From: Sporosarcina sp. Te-1
GTDB taxonomy: Bacteria > Bacillota > Bacilli > Bacillales_A > Planococcaceae
DNA: 64,000 bases
Assembly: GCF_017498505.1 (NCBI RefSeq)
Contig: NZ_CP071798.1
Span: forward strand, 1,364,001-1,428,000
Direction: 5' to 3'
Part shown: one piece after another, positions 7,940-15,601 of the stretch
Layout of the letters: the number at the start of each line of letters is the position of its first letter
How positions within the stretch are numbered: position 1 is the stretch's first letter
Made by a program: the position numbers and the translations under genes
Notes under the pieces: model-generated
Seen by the model: only the letters and a program-made list of their open reading frames with translations
Told to the model about the DNA's origin: nothing
The model's database searches: none

Positions 7940-8332
7940 ATTCGGAAAGTCGTTTTCTTTTGTGCATCCCTGTTTATTCTCATTGTTTTGATTACCTATG
8001 TCATATTGAACCGAGCTCATACCGATGACAAAAACGAGTCGAATGTCAATAAACCCGCAGAATATAGTGAAGCCCAAATGTTGGATCAAATTATTGAATT
8101 GGATTTTTCCAACCTGGTATTTAAGGAACTACAAAAGCAAGGCTACGAGTTACATGAAAGTGCAGGCTATCAATTCATTTCTGAAGAAAAACAGGTAATC
8201 ACTCTATCTATGTATGACATTGACATCTATGACGAAAAAGTGGTTCACGATATCCAACACATTGTTGACCGTGTCTCTAATGAAAATGGTTTTCTCCCAT
8301 TCCACGTCGAAATCCACGTCATTCATCGCTGA
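7940..8332 (+). CDS. Small membrane-anchored protein of unknown function, probable AUU start
   Basis: No family recognised. If translation begins at ATT, eight bases after a clean AAGGAG, the protein starts MRKVVFFCASLFILIVLITY, a textbook signal anchor, followed by an acidic, hydrophilic extracellular domain of about 105 residues. The only other option in frame is TTG at 7988, which lacks a ribosome-binding site and cuts the membrane segment in half; no ATG or GTG lies in the anchor region. An ATA precedes the ATT, with poorer spacing. The 3' end overlaps the convergent regulator gene by 10 bp. The gene is plausible because the frame, the anchor and the ribosome-binding site agree. Confidence 0.6.
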   Translation: MRKVVFFCASLFILIVLITYVILNRAHTDDKNESNVNKPAEYSEAQMLDQIIELDFSNLVFKELQKQGYELHESAGYQFISEEKQVITLSMYDIDIYDEKVVHDIQHIVDRVSNENGFLPFHVEIHVIHR

Positions 8333-10071
8333 CCTTCTTCTCCACTCCACTTTTTCCATACATTCCGATAATCCACACGACCATTACTGTTCAGTTTGAT
8401 GTTTACAAACGCACTATTGTCTGGTTCGTACACAGAGTGAAACCGATGTTGTAAAAATAGAATGGCATCTTCCGAGCTTAGCAGCTCCTCGATTTCATAA
8501 TAAGCATTCCAACGAAACTGCTCTTCTCTTGAACCCCTGATTACCCTTGCTTTCTCGTCTATCTTTTCACGTATATCTTTTGGCATGGCTGGGTAGATCG
8601 GAAATGCAGCTGATTGTACGACTCGCATCAGCGATATCAAATGATCCTTTCCTAAAGCAATCCCACCCACAAATAGATCATACGTGGAAATGCAATCATG
8701 ACTCCCAATTGCAGAGGCATCAATCAAATCTAGTTGAGAGGCAATACCGATATCTTGAAGTTGTGCCTGCAACAGCTTCGCCGCTTTTTCATGATTTGCA
8801 CCTTGGCGTATTTGCTGCACGGCAATTTTTACATGTAAGCCATCAAAGCGCCTTTCGTCCAGTCGGTTTTTCGGCTTTGCCTGATTTGCAAGGGAATGCT
8901 TCGTTAGGAAGCTGGTCGCCCGGAATTCATTGTCATGCCATTCATTGCGGATGTCTTCCGGCCTTAATTTCTCACGGATATTCTTGCGCATTTCCTTGCT
9001 GTTAAAGGGACCATCCTTCACACAATTAAACACGACAAAAGAGGCGCCTTCTTCGATTCGCGTCACTTGTTTCCAAGTCGAATCGGGTTGATTCAGTAAA
9101 AATGGATGCCTCTCCACTCTCTCGTATTCTGCTGGGGTCTTAATAATTTCTATTCGATCCAGCCAAGGTCTCGTGGAAAAATATAAAGGATTCACTTCAA
9201 GCTGAATCATGTTTTCGTTGTTATCTAGCAATTGGTATGGACCACTTCCTATCGGCATTTGTTGAAAGTCCCCTTCCTTTACTTTCTCGATCGGAATGAT
9301 AGAGGCCCTTCCTGTCGCCAAACTTCGTGGGAATAAATAATCCACCCATTTTAGGTCGAATTGGATCACCGTCTCATGACAGACAGTCATATTACGTATT
9401 TCTGGGAACAATCCGCCTTCATTTTGCAGCCGCTCGAAAGTGTTCCGTACATCTTCGCTTGTCAGTCTTCTTCCATGATGAAATAAAATACCTTTATGTA
9501 TATAAAAAGTCCATCTCTTGCCGTCGGTCGTTTCCCAATGATGAGCGATCCGGGGCAAGAGCTTTCCCGTTTCTGCATCAAATTCCAACAACCGATCAAA
9601 GATTTGTTGTACCATATGGGCGTCATGTCGCGATTTGATCAACATAGGATCCATGATAAGCTGGGTCTCGTAAAAAGGATATCGCAACGTATCCAGCTCT
9701 TCCTCCTTTTCTCTTTTCCGAGAAAGGCCTAGGGAATTTGTAAACCATTGGTGAAACTCTTCCTTGCCAGGTTGGCTCATCGCTTCAACTACCAAAAAAG
9801 CCTCCCGGAATCGGTCTGTCTCCACCAACCGTCTTGCCTCTGCCATCAATATGTCGTCTTTTGACAGCAACAGTGTCAAACGGGGTTTCTTTCCTCTTCC
9901 CCTCGCTGTCGCCCAATGAATGACTTGTTCATCATGCAGCGCGTTCATAATATTTTTCACATGTCGCTCAGAACAATTTAACATCCCAGCCAATAAGGCT
10001 ACTGTAGTTTCTGCAGGACATCCGACTTCAAAGTAATTGTCCAATGTAAGCAGGTGTTCAACATACCTCAT
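8323..10071 (-). CDS. SgrR-type transcriptional regulator with solute-binding (SBP_bac_5) domain
   Basis: A 582-residue cytosolic regulator: an N-terminal winged-helix of the SgrR_N type (about residues 10-95, containing TTVALLAGMLNCSERHVKNIMNALHD) joined to a peptide/oligopeptide-binding-protein-like domain (from about 150; MVQQIFDRLLEFD, HHWETTDGKRWTFYIHKGI, HHGRRLTSEDVRNTFERL). No signal peptide, so the ligand is sensed in the cytoplasm. In E. coli SgrR senses phosphosugar stress; Bacillus homologues usually sit beside, and probably control, an MFS exporter. Here such an exporter is divergent, across an inverted repeat. An in-frame extension exists; the ATG after GGGAGGC is chosen. Confidence 0.82.
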   Translation of the reverse strand: MRYVEHLLTLDNYFEVGCPAETTVALLAGMLNCSERHVKNIMNALHDEQVIHWATARGRGKKPRLTLLLSKDDILMAEARRLVETDRFREAFLVVEAMSQPGKEEFHQWFTNSLGLSRKREKEEELDTLRYPFYETQLIMDPMLIKSRHDAHMVQQIFDRLLEFDAETGKLLPRIAHHWETTDGKRWTFYIHKGILFHHGRRLTSEDVRNTFERLQNEGGLFPEIRNMTVCHETVIQFDLKWVDYLFPRSLATGRASIIPIEKVKEGDFQQMPIGSGPYQLLDNNENMIQLEVNPLYFSTRPWLDRIEIIKTPAEYERVERHPFLLNQPDSTWKQVTRIEEGASFVVFNCVKDGPFNSKEMRKNIREKLRPEDIRNEWHDNEFRATSFLTKHSLANQAKPKNRLDERRFDGLHVKIAVQQIRQGANHEKAAKLLQAQLQDIGIASQLDLIDASAIGSHDCISTYDLFVGGIALGKDHLISLMRVVQSAAFPIYPAMPKDIREKIDEKARVIRGSREEQFRWNAYYEIEELLSSEDAILFLQHRFHSVYEPDNSAFVNIKLNSNGRVDYRNVWKKWSGEEGQR

Positions 10072-10087
10072 GTTATTGCCTCCCATT

Positions 10088-10133
10088 AAAGGTGAACTCA
10101 CATTTTAGAAAGAAGCACTTTTTGTTCACCTTT
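10088..10133. promoter_or_regulatory. Inverted repeat in the divergent regulator / MFS promoter region
   Basis: AAAGGTGAAC (10088-10097) and its exact complement GTTCACCTTT (10124-10133), arms 36 bp apart centre to centre, lie between the two divergent start codons. Candidate operator for the SgrR-type protein. Confidence 0.5.
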
Positions 10134-10179
10134 TCCTATTCTATACTTCTCCATGAGCAAAAGAAAGGAGAGTTACAAG

Positions 10180-11394
10180 GTGAAACACGTTATCGAAGAG
10201 GATACATTATGGAGAAATCGAAACTTTCTCTTACTCTGGGGAGGATCTACTTTATCGAGCTTCGGAATGCAAATGTACAGTATTGCCATTCCATTGCTCA
10301 TTTACGATTTGAGTCAATCAGCTTTGGCAATGAGTATGATGCGTGCCATTGAATTTTTTCCGAATATCTTCTTAGGTATGCTCGCTGGTGTGTTAGTTGA
10401 TCGGTTGAATCGCAAGCGAATGATGGTGTGGACAAGTTTCATCCAAGTCCTTTCCATGGCCGCCGTTCTCGCATTACTTATGACGAAGCAACTTGAAATT
10501 TGGCATTTATACATAATCGGTTTTGTCTTGTCATCTGCAGGCTACACATTCGGCAATGCAAATCATTCCGTCCTGCCTCAATTGATTTCCAAAGAGCAGT
10601 TAACGTCAGCCAACGCAAAACTGTCACTGGTTGATACGCTTATTCGAATGATTGGTCCTGGAATCGCCGGTATGTTAATTGCAGCTTTTTCTTATGAATC
10701 TACGCTGACGATTTATTTTGGCTGCCTGTTTCTATTGTTTGTATTCATTCAATTTCTTCAAGTCCCTTCAAGGGTTAGAGAGACAAATAGAACCGCTTCA
10801 CTTTGGAAGGATATGAAAGAAGGGATTGACGAGCTGCTTCACAATCAAACATTATTAACCCCTACCGTGACAGTCCTGTTTAGCAATTTCGCCTCTAGCC
10901 TTGTCATCGGGGTGCTTGTCTTTTTTGCAACAGATGAGTTAGGTGCCAACTCTGAAGAGGTCGGTTTTATGTTTACGATTTCAGCGATTGGCGGAATTAT
11001 TGGAGCGAGTGTCGTTGGGAAGCTTCGCAAACGGTATGGAAGGGGCACCATTTATACGTACTCCTTGCTGTTTGATATACTGGCGATGGCACTTCTCATT
11101 TTTACGCAAACTTGGTGGATGATCGGAATATCGCTTGCGATTCGAACTTTTTCTACGACCCTCTCAAATATTGTGTATTTTACAATTCGGCAGGAATTCA
11201 CTCCAAACCACTTGCTTGGCAGAGTAGCCGGAACCTCCTCGATGCTGATGAAGTTAACGTTGCCGTTTGGTTTGTTCATTTCGGGACTATGGGCTGAATG
11301 GTTCTCAATCCGTATCTTGTTTGTAGGTTCCATGTGTATTTTCATTTTGTTATTTTTACGTTTGTTTCATCATCCGTTCCGCAAACTCAAGTAA
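10180..11394 (+). CDS. MFS transporter (MFS_3, EntS-like exporter group)
   Basis: Twelve-helix major facilitator of 404 residues. WRNRNFLLLWGGSTLSSFGMQMYSIAIPLL opens helix 1 as in exporters of the EntS/macrolide-efflux group, and the helix 2-3 loop DRLNRKRMMVW carries the family's basic motif A. Likely an efflux pump; substrate unknown. An upstream ATG is in frame, but AAAGGAG is nine bases from the GTG taken as start. Divergent from the SgrR-type regulator, which is the obvious candidate to control it. Ends at a strong bidirectional terminator. Confidence 0.85.
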   Translation: MKHVIEEDTLWRNRNFLLLWGGSTLSSFGMQMYSIAIPLLIYDLSQSALAMSMMRAIEFFPNIFLGMLAGVLVDRLNRKRMMVWTSFIQVLSMAAVLALLMTKQLEIWHLYIIGFVLSSAGYTFGNANHSVLPQLISKEQLTSANAKLSLVDTLIRMIGPGIAGMLIAAFSYESTLTIYFGCLFLLFVFIQFLQVPSRVRETNRTASLWKDMKEGIDELLHNQTLLTPTVTVLFSNFASSLVIGVLVFFATDELGANSEEVGFMFTISAIGGIIGASVVGKLRKRYGRGTIYTYSLLFDILAMALLIFTQTWWMIGISLAIRTFSTTLSNIVYFTIRQEFTPNHLLGRVAGTSSMLMKLTLPFGLFISGLWAEWFSIRILFVGSMCIFILLFLRLFHHPFRKLK

Positions 11395-11427
11395 AAAGAC
11401 ATCCAATTGCCTGGATGTCTTTTTACT
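11391..11427. terminator. Bidirectional terminator, MFS gene / cysteine hydrolase
   Basis: GTAAAAAGACATCCA / TGGATGTCTTTTTAC with a six-base loop between convergent genes; it overlaps the last codons of the minus-strand gene. Confidence 0.85.
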
Positions 11428-11962
11428 TCAGAATTCTCAATAGCTCTTTGAATTCGGGAATATCTGCGCGTTCAAGCAACTCATAGAGGGCCGTCTCCAC
11501 GGATGTTCTGTCGACTCCGAGACGCTCCATTTTCCTGAGCCCCAACTCCTTGTTCTCCAATGTTCTAGAAGAAACAGCGTCCTCTACAACTTGGACCTCA
11601 TACCCCTTTCCTGCCAATTCGACTGCCGTCTGGTAGACACATATATGTGTTTCGATTCCGCCCATCAATACTTGTTTTCTCTCTGTTTTTTCCAACGCCG
11701 ACATAAAAGCCTCATTTTTACAACCGCTGAATGTGATCTTAGCAATCGGTTCAAGATCCTGTAAGTGGGCGGAAATCCTTTTGTTTGTCGGCCCCAGTCC
11801 TTCTGGGTACTGCTCCAACCAAAGAATCGGTATTCCTAATTCTTTTAGCGCTTGGAGCAGTTTGGAAAGGTTGACTAACAAAACTTCACTATCATGTACT
11901 ATTTCTGATAATTTACCCTGAACATCGACGAGAACAAAAATTGTCTGCTCTCTAGTTAACAT
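11423..11962 (-). CDS. Isochorismatase-like cysteine hydrolase
   Basis: A 179-residue hydrolase of the YcaC / nicotinamidase-like superfamily. Catalytic-site residues visible: Asp in FVLVDVQGKL (residue 13), Lys in IAKITFSGC, and Cys in MGGIETHICVYQTAVELAGKGY. The Gly-Ile-Glu-Thr-His-X-Cys motif is that of the YcaC subgroup, whose physiological substrate is unsettled. The frame is open 43 codons upstream, but AAGGATGG lies before the internal ATG used here and the alignment to the family begins there. Confidence 0.85.
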   Translation of the reverse strand: MLTREQTIFVLVDVQGKLSEIVHDSEVLLVNLSKLLQALKELGIPILWLEQYPEGLGPTNKRISAHLQDLEPIAKITFSGCKNEAFMSALEKTERKQVLMGGIETHICVYQTAVELAGKGYEVQVVEDAVSSRTLENKELGLRKMERLGVDRTSVETALYELLERADIPEFKELLRILK

Positions 11963-12171
11963 CTCATTCCATCCTTTCTTTGATCTTATTTGTTTGTAAT
12001 GAATTAGGTGCAGCAAATTGCTTCGATAGCGGGTGCATGACAAATCCGATAATGGGTATGGAGAATAGTAGACGAGCGGTCTTTTATTCATGTTGAAATG
12101 ACTCCGCGCTCTGTTCCTAACTTAGTATAGAGCACTTAATCCATGATAGCCATTGCCTAAATAGAAATGTT

Positions 12172-12199
12172 TTGAATTGTCAAGTTAGTATTGTAAAAT
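12172..12199 (+). promoter_or_regulatory. Sigma-A promoter of the diaminopropionate ammonia-lyase gene
   Basis: TTGAAT, 16-bp spacer, TAAAAT, ending 28 bp before the start codon. Confidence 0.6.
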
Positions 12200-12226
12200 A
12201 AGACTGATAGTAAAGGAGGTCATAGT

Positions 12227-13468
12227 ATGGCCAAACAATTAAGATGGACATTAAATCGATTTCATTCCAAACGACCAGCTGATCTCAATCTCTCCCCTTT
12301 CCAGCCTCAAACTGTTGATCGGATCAGAGAATTTTTGCAAAGCCATCCAGCCTATCAAGAGACTCCGATCCATTCTTTGAAACACCTCGCTAAGCATCTA
12401 AATATCCACAATCTCATTGTCAAAGATGAGTCTTTGCGATTCGGTTTGAACGCCTTCAAAGGAGTTGGCGGACTCTATGCGATGGGTCGAGTCGTTGCTG
12501 AACGCGCCGGGCTTGATGTCCCTTCCCTTTCTTTCTCCCAGCTGCTGGAACCGGAAGTGCAGAAGAAACTCGGGGAATTAACGTTCATTTCAGCAACTGA
12601 TGGCAACCACGGCAGAGGCGTCGCGTGGGTGGCAAGCGAACTTGGACAAAAGTCCAAAATCTTCATGCCGAAAGGTTCCTCTATATCGCGATTAAGTGCC
12701 ATTCAGGAGCTAGGAGCGGAAGTCCAGATAACCGACACGAACTATGATGAGACCGTTCGGATGTGTGCTGACATGGCAAAGGAGAACGATTGGATAATAG
12801 TCCAGGATACGAGCTGGACTGGATATGAAGAGATTCCGCTCTGGATTATGCAAGGATACAGTGTACTTGCTGCTGAACTATTTGAACAGTTGCAAGCGGC
12901 ACAGATGGCATCGCCGACTCATATTATTTTACAAGCAGGCGTGGGTTCTTTTGCAGCTTCCGTGGCAGCTTATTTCACGAATAGGTTTCCAGAGCACTCC
13001 CCTCGCATTATACTAGTCGAACCCGGAGCGGCAGATTGTTTTTTTCGTTCCTTCACAACGCATGATGGTCATATGGAAGAGATCAAAGGGGATCTAGCCA
13101 CCATCATGGCGGGGCTGTCTTGCGGTGTTCCGAATCCATATGCCTATCGTTTGCTCAAGAATTTGGCCCATGCTTCCTTCTCATGTGCCGACTCACTCTC
13201 TGCATTAGGTTCAAGAGTGTTGGGTAATCCGCTTAGTGACGATCACCGAATCATTTCAGGTGAATCTGGTTCTATTCCGATTGGTTTGCTATACTATTTA
13301 CGTACAACTGAAGAAGGGGCGGAAATTTGTAAAGCCTTGTCCATTGATGATCAATCACGAATTCTTTGCATCAGTACGGAAGGAGATACTGATCCTTCCT
13401 TCTATCGTGATATTGTTTGGAAAGGCTATCATTCCAATTTACCTGCTTATTCAGAGATTATTAAATGA
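12227..13468 (+). CDS. dpaL: Diaminopropionate ammonia-lyase
   Basis: PLP-dependent fold-type II lyase that converts 2,3-diaminopropionate to pyruvate and ammonia (EC 4.3.1.15; YgeX/DpaL). The cofactor lysine lies in NAFKGVGGLYA (about residue 77), the substrate-side SATDGNHGRGVAWVA near 124, and the glycine-rich phosphate loop QAGVGSFAASVAAYF near 245; MAGLSCGVPNP is a further family signature. Length of 413 is close to normal (about 400). TAAAGGAGGT is an ideal ribosome-binding site. It heads a probable three-gene unit with an acyl-CoA-dehydrogenase-fold protein and ypsA. The role may be degradation of D/L-diaminopropionate or of its toxic peptides. Confidence 0.88.
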   Translation: MAKQLRWTLNRFHSKRPADLNLSPFQPQTVDRIREFLQSHPAYQETPIHSLKHLAKHLNIHNLIVKDESLRFGLNAFKGVGGLYAMGRVVAERAGLDVPSLSFSQLLEPEVQKKLGELTFISATDGNHGRGVAWVASELGQKSKIFMPKGSSISRLSAIQELGAEVQITDTNYDETVRMCADMAKENDWIIVQDTSWTGYEEIPLWIMQGYSVLAAELFEQLQAAQMASPTHIILQAGVGSFAASVAAYFTNRFPEHSPRIILVEPGAADCFFRSFTTHDGHMEEIKGDLATIMAGLSCGVPNPYAYRLLKNLAHASFSCADSLSALGSRVLGNPLSDDHRIISGESGSIPIGLLYYLRTTEEGAEICKALSIDDQSRILCISTEGDTDPSFYRDIVWKGYHSNLPAYSEIIK

Positions 13469-13496
13469 CTGTTTTTGATTGGATGTGTTGTCAATT

Positions 13497-14660
13497 ATGA
13501 CGAAAGAGCTTTTCATAAAATCGGAACTGCAGCGAGAATGGGTTACAAAAATCGCTGAATTGAAGGATTCCATCCAAAGTGCTGCTGACGAAAACGACCG
13601 TCTTTCCCGTTTCCCTCGGGAGACGATTCAAACGCTCGTCGAAATGGGCTACACCAAATTGGGACTACCAAAGGAATTTGGCGGAAGCAGCATGACCGTC
13701 TCAGATTTGATTCTGTTACAAGAGACGCTAGCATCCTACGATGGAGCGACTGCCCTATCGATCGGTTGGCACCAAGGAGTCATCGGTGATTTGTATGAGA
13801 ATCGAGCATGGAGCCAGAATCGATTAGATCAATTTGCAATAGCTGTGCAAAACGGAGCGTTAGTAAACCGGGCTGTCAGTGAAGCGCAAACTGGCAGTCC
13901 TGTTCGAGGCGGCCGGCCTCAAACGGAGGCTGTGCAAGTTGAAGGGGGCTGGAGAGTTACCGGCCGAAAGACTTTTACGTCTATGTCTCCAGTATTAACC
14001 CACTTCCTCGTTACTGCTTGGATTGAAGAAAGAAACGGGATAGGTACTTTTTTAATCAAACGGACTGATGAGGGTTTGTCTATCGATCCAACATGGAATA
14101 TGGTCGGTATGCGGGCAACCGAAAGCCATGATTTAATACTGGAGCAAGTATATGTACCAGTCGATCAACTGGTTGAATTCAGCTCAGCGCCTCGAACGGA
14201 AAAAGTGAACGGCTGGCTATTGCACATCCCGGCTTGCTATCTCGGTATTGCTCAAGCTGCACGTGATTATGCCATCCATTTCGCTGTCGATTACGCACCG
14301 AACAGTATTTCAGGAACCATTTCCACTCTACCGAATGTCCAAGCGGCTATCGGACAAATGGACTTGGAATTAATAAAAGCACGTCACGTTTTATATAGCG
14401 TGGCTGAAGCATACGATGATCTTTCACGGAGACCCTATTTGACACAGGAATTAGGGGTGGCGAAACAGACAGTGACAAATGCGGCGATCAGAATTGTCGA
14501 TCAAGCGATGCGAATTGTCGGAGCCAAAAGTTTAGAAATGTCTTGCCCGCTCCAACGATATTATCGGGACGTCAGAGCCGGCCTGCATAACCCGCCTATG
14601 GACGATATGGTCATTTCCAAGTTAGCCTCGAACGCCATTAAAGCAGCCGAGAGGAAGTGA
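13497..14660 (+). CDS. Acyl-CoA dehydrogenase-fold flavoprotein (possibly a monooxygenase-type member)
   Basis: FAD-dependent protein of 387 residues with the three acyl-CoA-dehydrogenase domains: helical N-terminus (LVEMGYTKLGLPKEFGGSSM), beta middle domain (VSEAQTGSPVRGG, VEGGWRVTGRKTFTSMSPV) and C-terminal four-helix bundle ending RYYRDVRAGLHNPPMDDM. The usual catalytic glutamate region near the C-terminus (YEGT in dehydrogenases) reads HNPP here, as in DszC/SfnB-like flavin monooxygenases, so dehydrogenation of acyl-CoA is doubtful. An ATG is preferred over an upstream TTG; the ribosome-binding site is weak. It starts 28 bp after the lyase and runs into ypsA, suggesting co-transcription. 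Confidence 0.78.
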   Translation: MTKELFIKSELQREWVTKIAELKDSIQSAADENDRLSRFPRETIQTLVEMGYTKLGLPKEFGGSSMTVSDLILLQETLASYDGATALSIGWHQGVIGDLYENRAWSQNRLDQFAIAVQNGALVNRAVSEAQTGSPVRGGRPQTEAVQVEGGWRVTGRKTFTSMSPVLTHFLVTAWIEERNGIGTFLIKRTDEGLSIDPTWNMVGMRATESHDLILEQVYVPVDQLVEFSSAPRTEKVNGWLLHIPACYLGIAQAARDYAIHFAVDYAPNSISGTISTLPNVQAAIGQMDLELIKARHVLYSVAEAYDDLSRRPYLTQELGVAKQTVTNAAIRIVDQAMRIVGAKSLEMSCPLQRYYRDVRAGLHNPPMDDMVISKLASNAIKAAERK

Positions 14661-14664
14661 CTCG

Positions 14665-15222
14665 ATGCTAAAGCGACTTATCATTACGGGTTATAAAGCA
14701 CATGAACTTGGAATCTTCAACGACAAGCATCCGGGTGTTGCCATTATCAAAAAAGCTATAGAAAATAGGTTGCTTCCACTTGTGGAAACAGGATTGGAAT
14801 GGGTGATTGTCAGTGGACAGCCCGGCGTTGAGACTTGGGCTGCAGAAGTGGTCATCGATTTGCAGCTCGATTATCCCGATCTCAAATTGGCCGTGATCAC
14901 TCCTTTTGAAGATCAAGAAAAAAATTGGAACGAGGCAAAACAAGAGGCGTATGAAAATTTGATGATCCATGCAGATTATACAGTCAGTTTGACAAAACGC
15001 CCCTACGAAGCCCCTTGGCAATTTATTGAAAGGGATAAATTCCTGTTGCGCAATTCGGATGGACTTTTATTGATATACGATGAAGAGAATGAAGGTTCGC
15101 CTAAATTCATGAAGAAAATGGCGGTTGCCTATGCAGAGAAGAGTGAGTATGAAATAATTACGATTACGGCAGACGATTTACAACTGGTGGCGGAAGATTT
15201 GCAACGACAGGATTGGAATTGA
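14665..15222 (+). CDS. ypsA: YpsA / DUF1273 SLOG-fold protein
   Basis: A 185-residue SLOG-superfamily protein like B. subtilis YpsA, which influences cell division in some Firmicutes. Seen: LIITGYKAHELGIF at the N-terminus, WVIVSGQPGVETWAAEVV with the nucleotide-binding glycines near residue 50, and RDKFLLRNSDGLLLIYDEENEGSPKF near 125-150, the DUF1273 signature. Ligand unknown. Its ATG follows the previous stop by four bases and GAGGAAG lies in the end of that gene, so translation is probably coupled. A strong terminator follows. Confidence 0.88.
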   Translation: MLKRLIITGYKAHELGIFNDKHPGVAIIKKAIENRLLPLVETGLEWVIVSGQPGVETWAAEVVIDLQLDYPDLKLAVITPFEDQEKNWNEAKQEAYENLMIHADYTVSLTKRPYEAPWQFIERDKFLLRNSDGLLLIYDEENEGSPKFMKKMAVAYAEKSEYEIITITADDLQLVAEDLQRQDWN

Positions 15223-15227
15223 AAAGG

Positions 15228-15259
15228 CAGATGGGGGTAAGACGCCCATCTGTTTTTTT
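15228..15259 (+). terminator. Terminator of the dpaL-ypsA unit
   Basis: CAGATGGG / CCCATCTG with a nine-base loop and seven T. Confidence 0.85.
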
Positions 15260-15270
15260 GTTTGGTAATC

Positions 15271-15550
15271 GGTTTTGGCGGCAACCCACCTCTTTTTGGA
15301 GCGTGGCTTAGCGGATTTGGCGGCATCGCATCTCTTTTTGGCGCGCGGCTTAGCGGATTTGGCGGCTCCGCACTTCTTTTTGGCGCGCGGCATTGCGGAT
15401 TTGGCAGCAACGCATCTCTTTTTGGCGCGCGGCATGGAGGATTTGGCGGCATCGCATCTCTTTTTGGCGCGCGGCACTGGGGATTTGGCGGCTCCGCAAC
15501 TCTTTTTGGCGCGCGCCGCAGCGGATTTGGCGGTTCGGCATCTTTTCTGA
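15271..15550. repeat. 42-bp tandem repeat array (six full copies plus a partial one)
   Basis: Copies begin at 15271, 15313, 15355, 15397, 15439, 15481 and 15523, exactly 42 bp apart. Core pieces are GGATTTGGCGGC and CTTTTTGGCGCGCGG; both halves of the unit carry TTTGGCG at the same offset, so there is an underlying 21-bp period. It is much more GC-rich than its surroundings. Because 42 is a multiple of three, several frames on both strands stay open (for example a GFGG-LFGAR repeat on plus, a basic RAPKR-PPNP or PRAKKR-AAKS repeat on minus), but none has a ribosome-binding site. It lies between two terminators facing each other. I treat it as non-coding. Confidence 0.9.
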
Positions 15551-15552
15551 AG

Positions 15553-15597
15553 AAATAAAACAACCTAGCGACCTCCTACGGAGAGCTAGGCTGTTGT
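15553..15597 (-). terminator. Terminator of the S9 peptidase gene
   Basis: ACAACCTAGC pairs with GCTAGGCTGTTGT with one bulge; a TTTTATTT tail follows on the minus strand. Confidence 0.7.
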
Positions 15598-15601
15598 GCT
15601 A

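Noticed and set aside
15129-15563. Repeat proteins (GFGG-LFGAR or RAPKR-PPNP types) across the 42-bp array
   Set aside because: Several frames are open only because the unit length is a multiple of three; there is no start signal, and the frames run through terminators.
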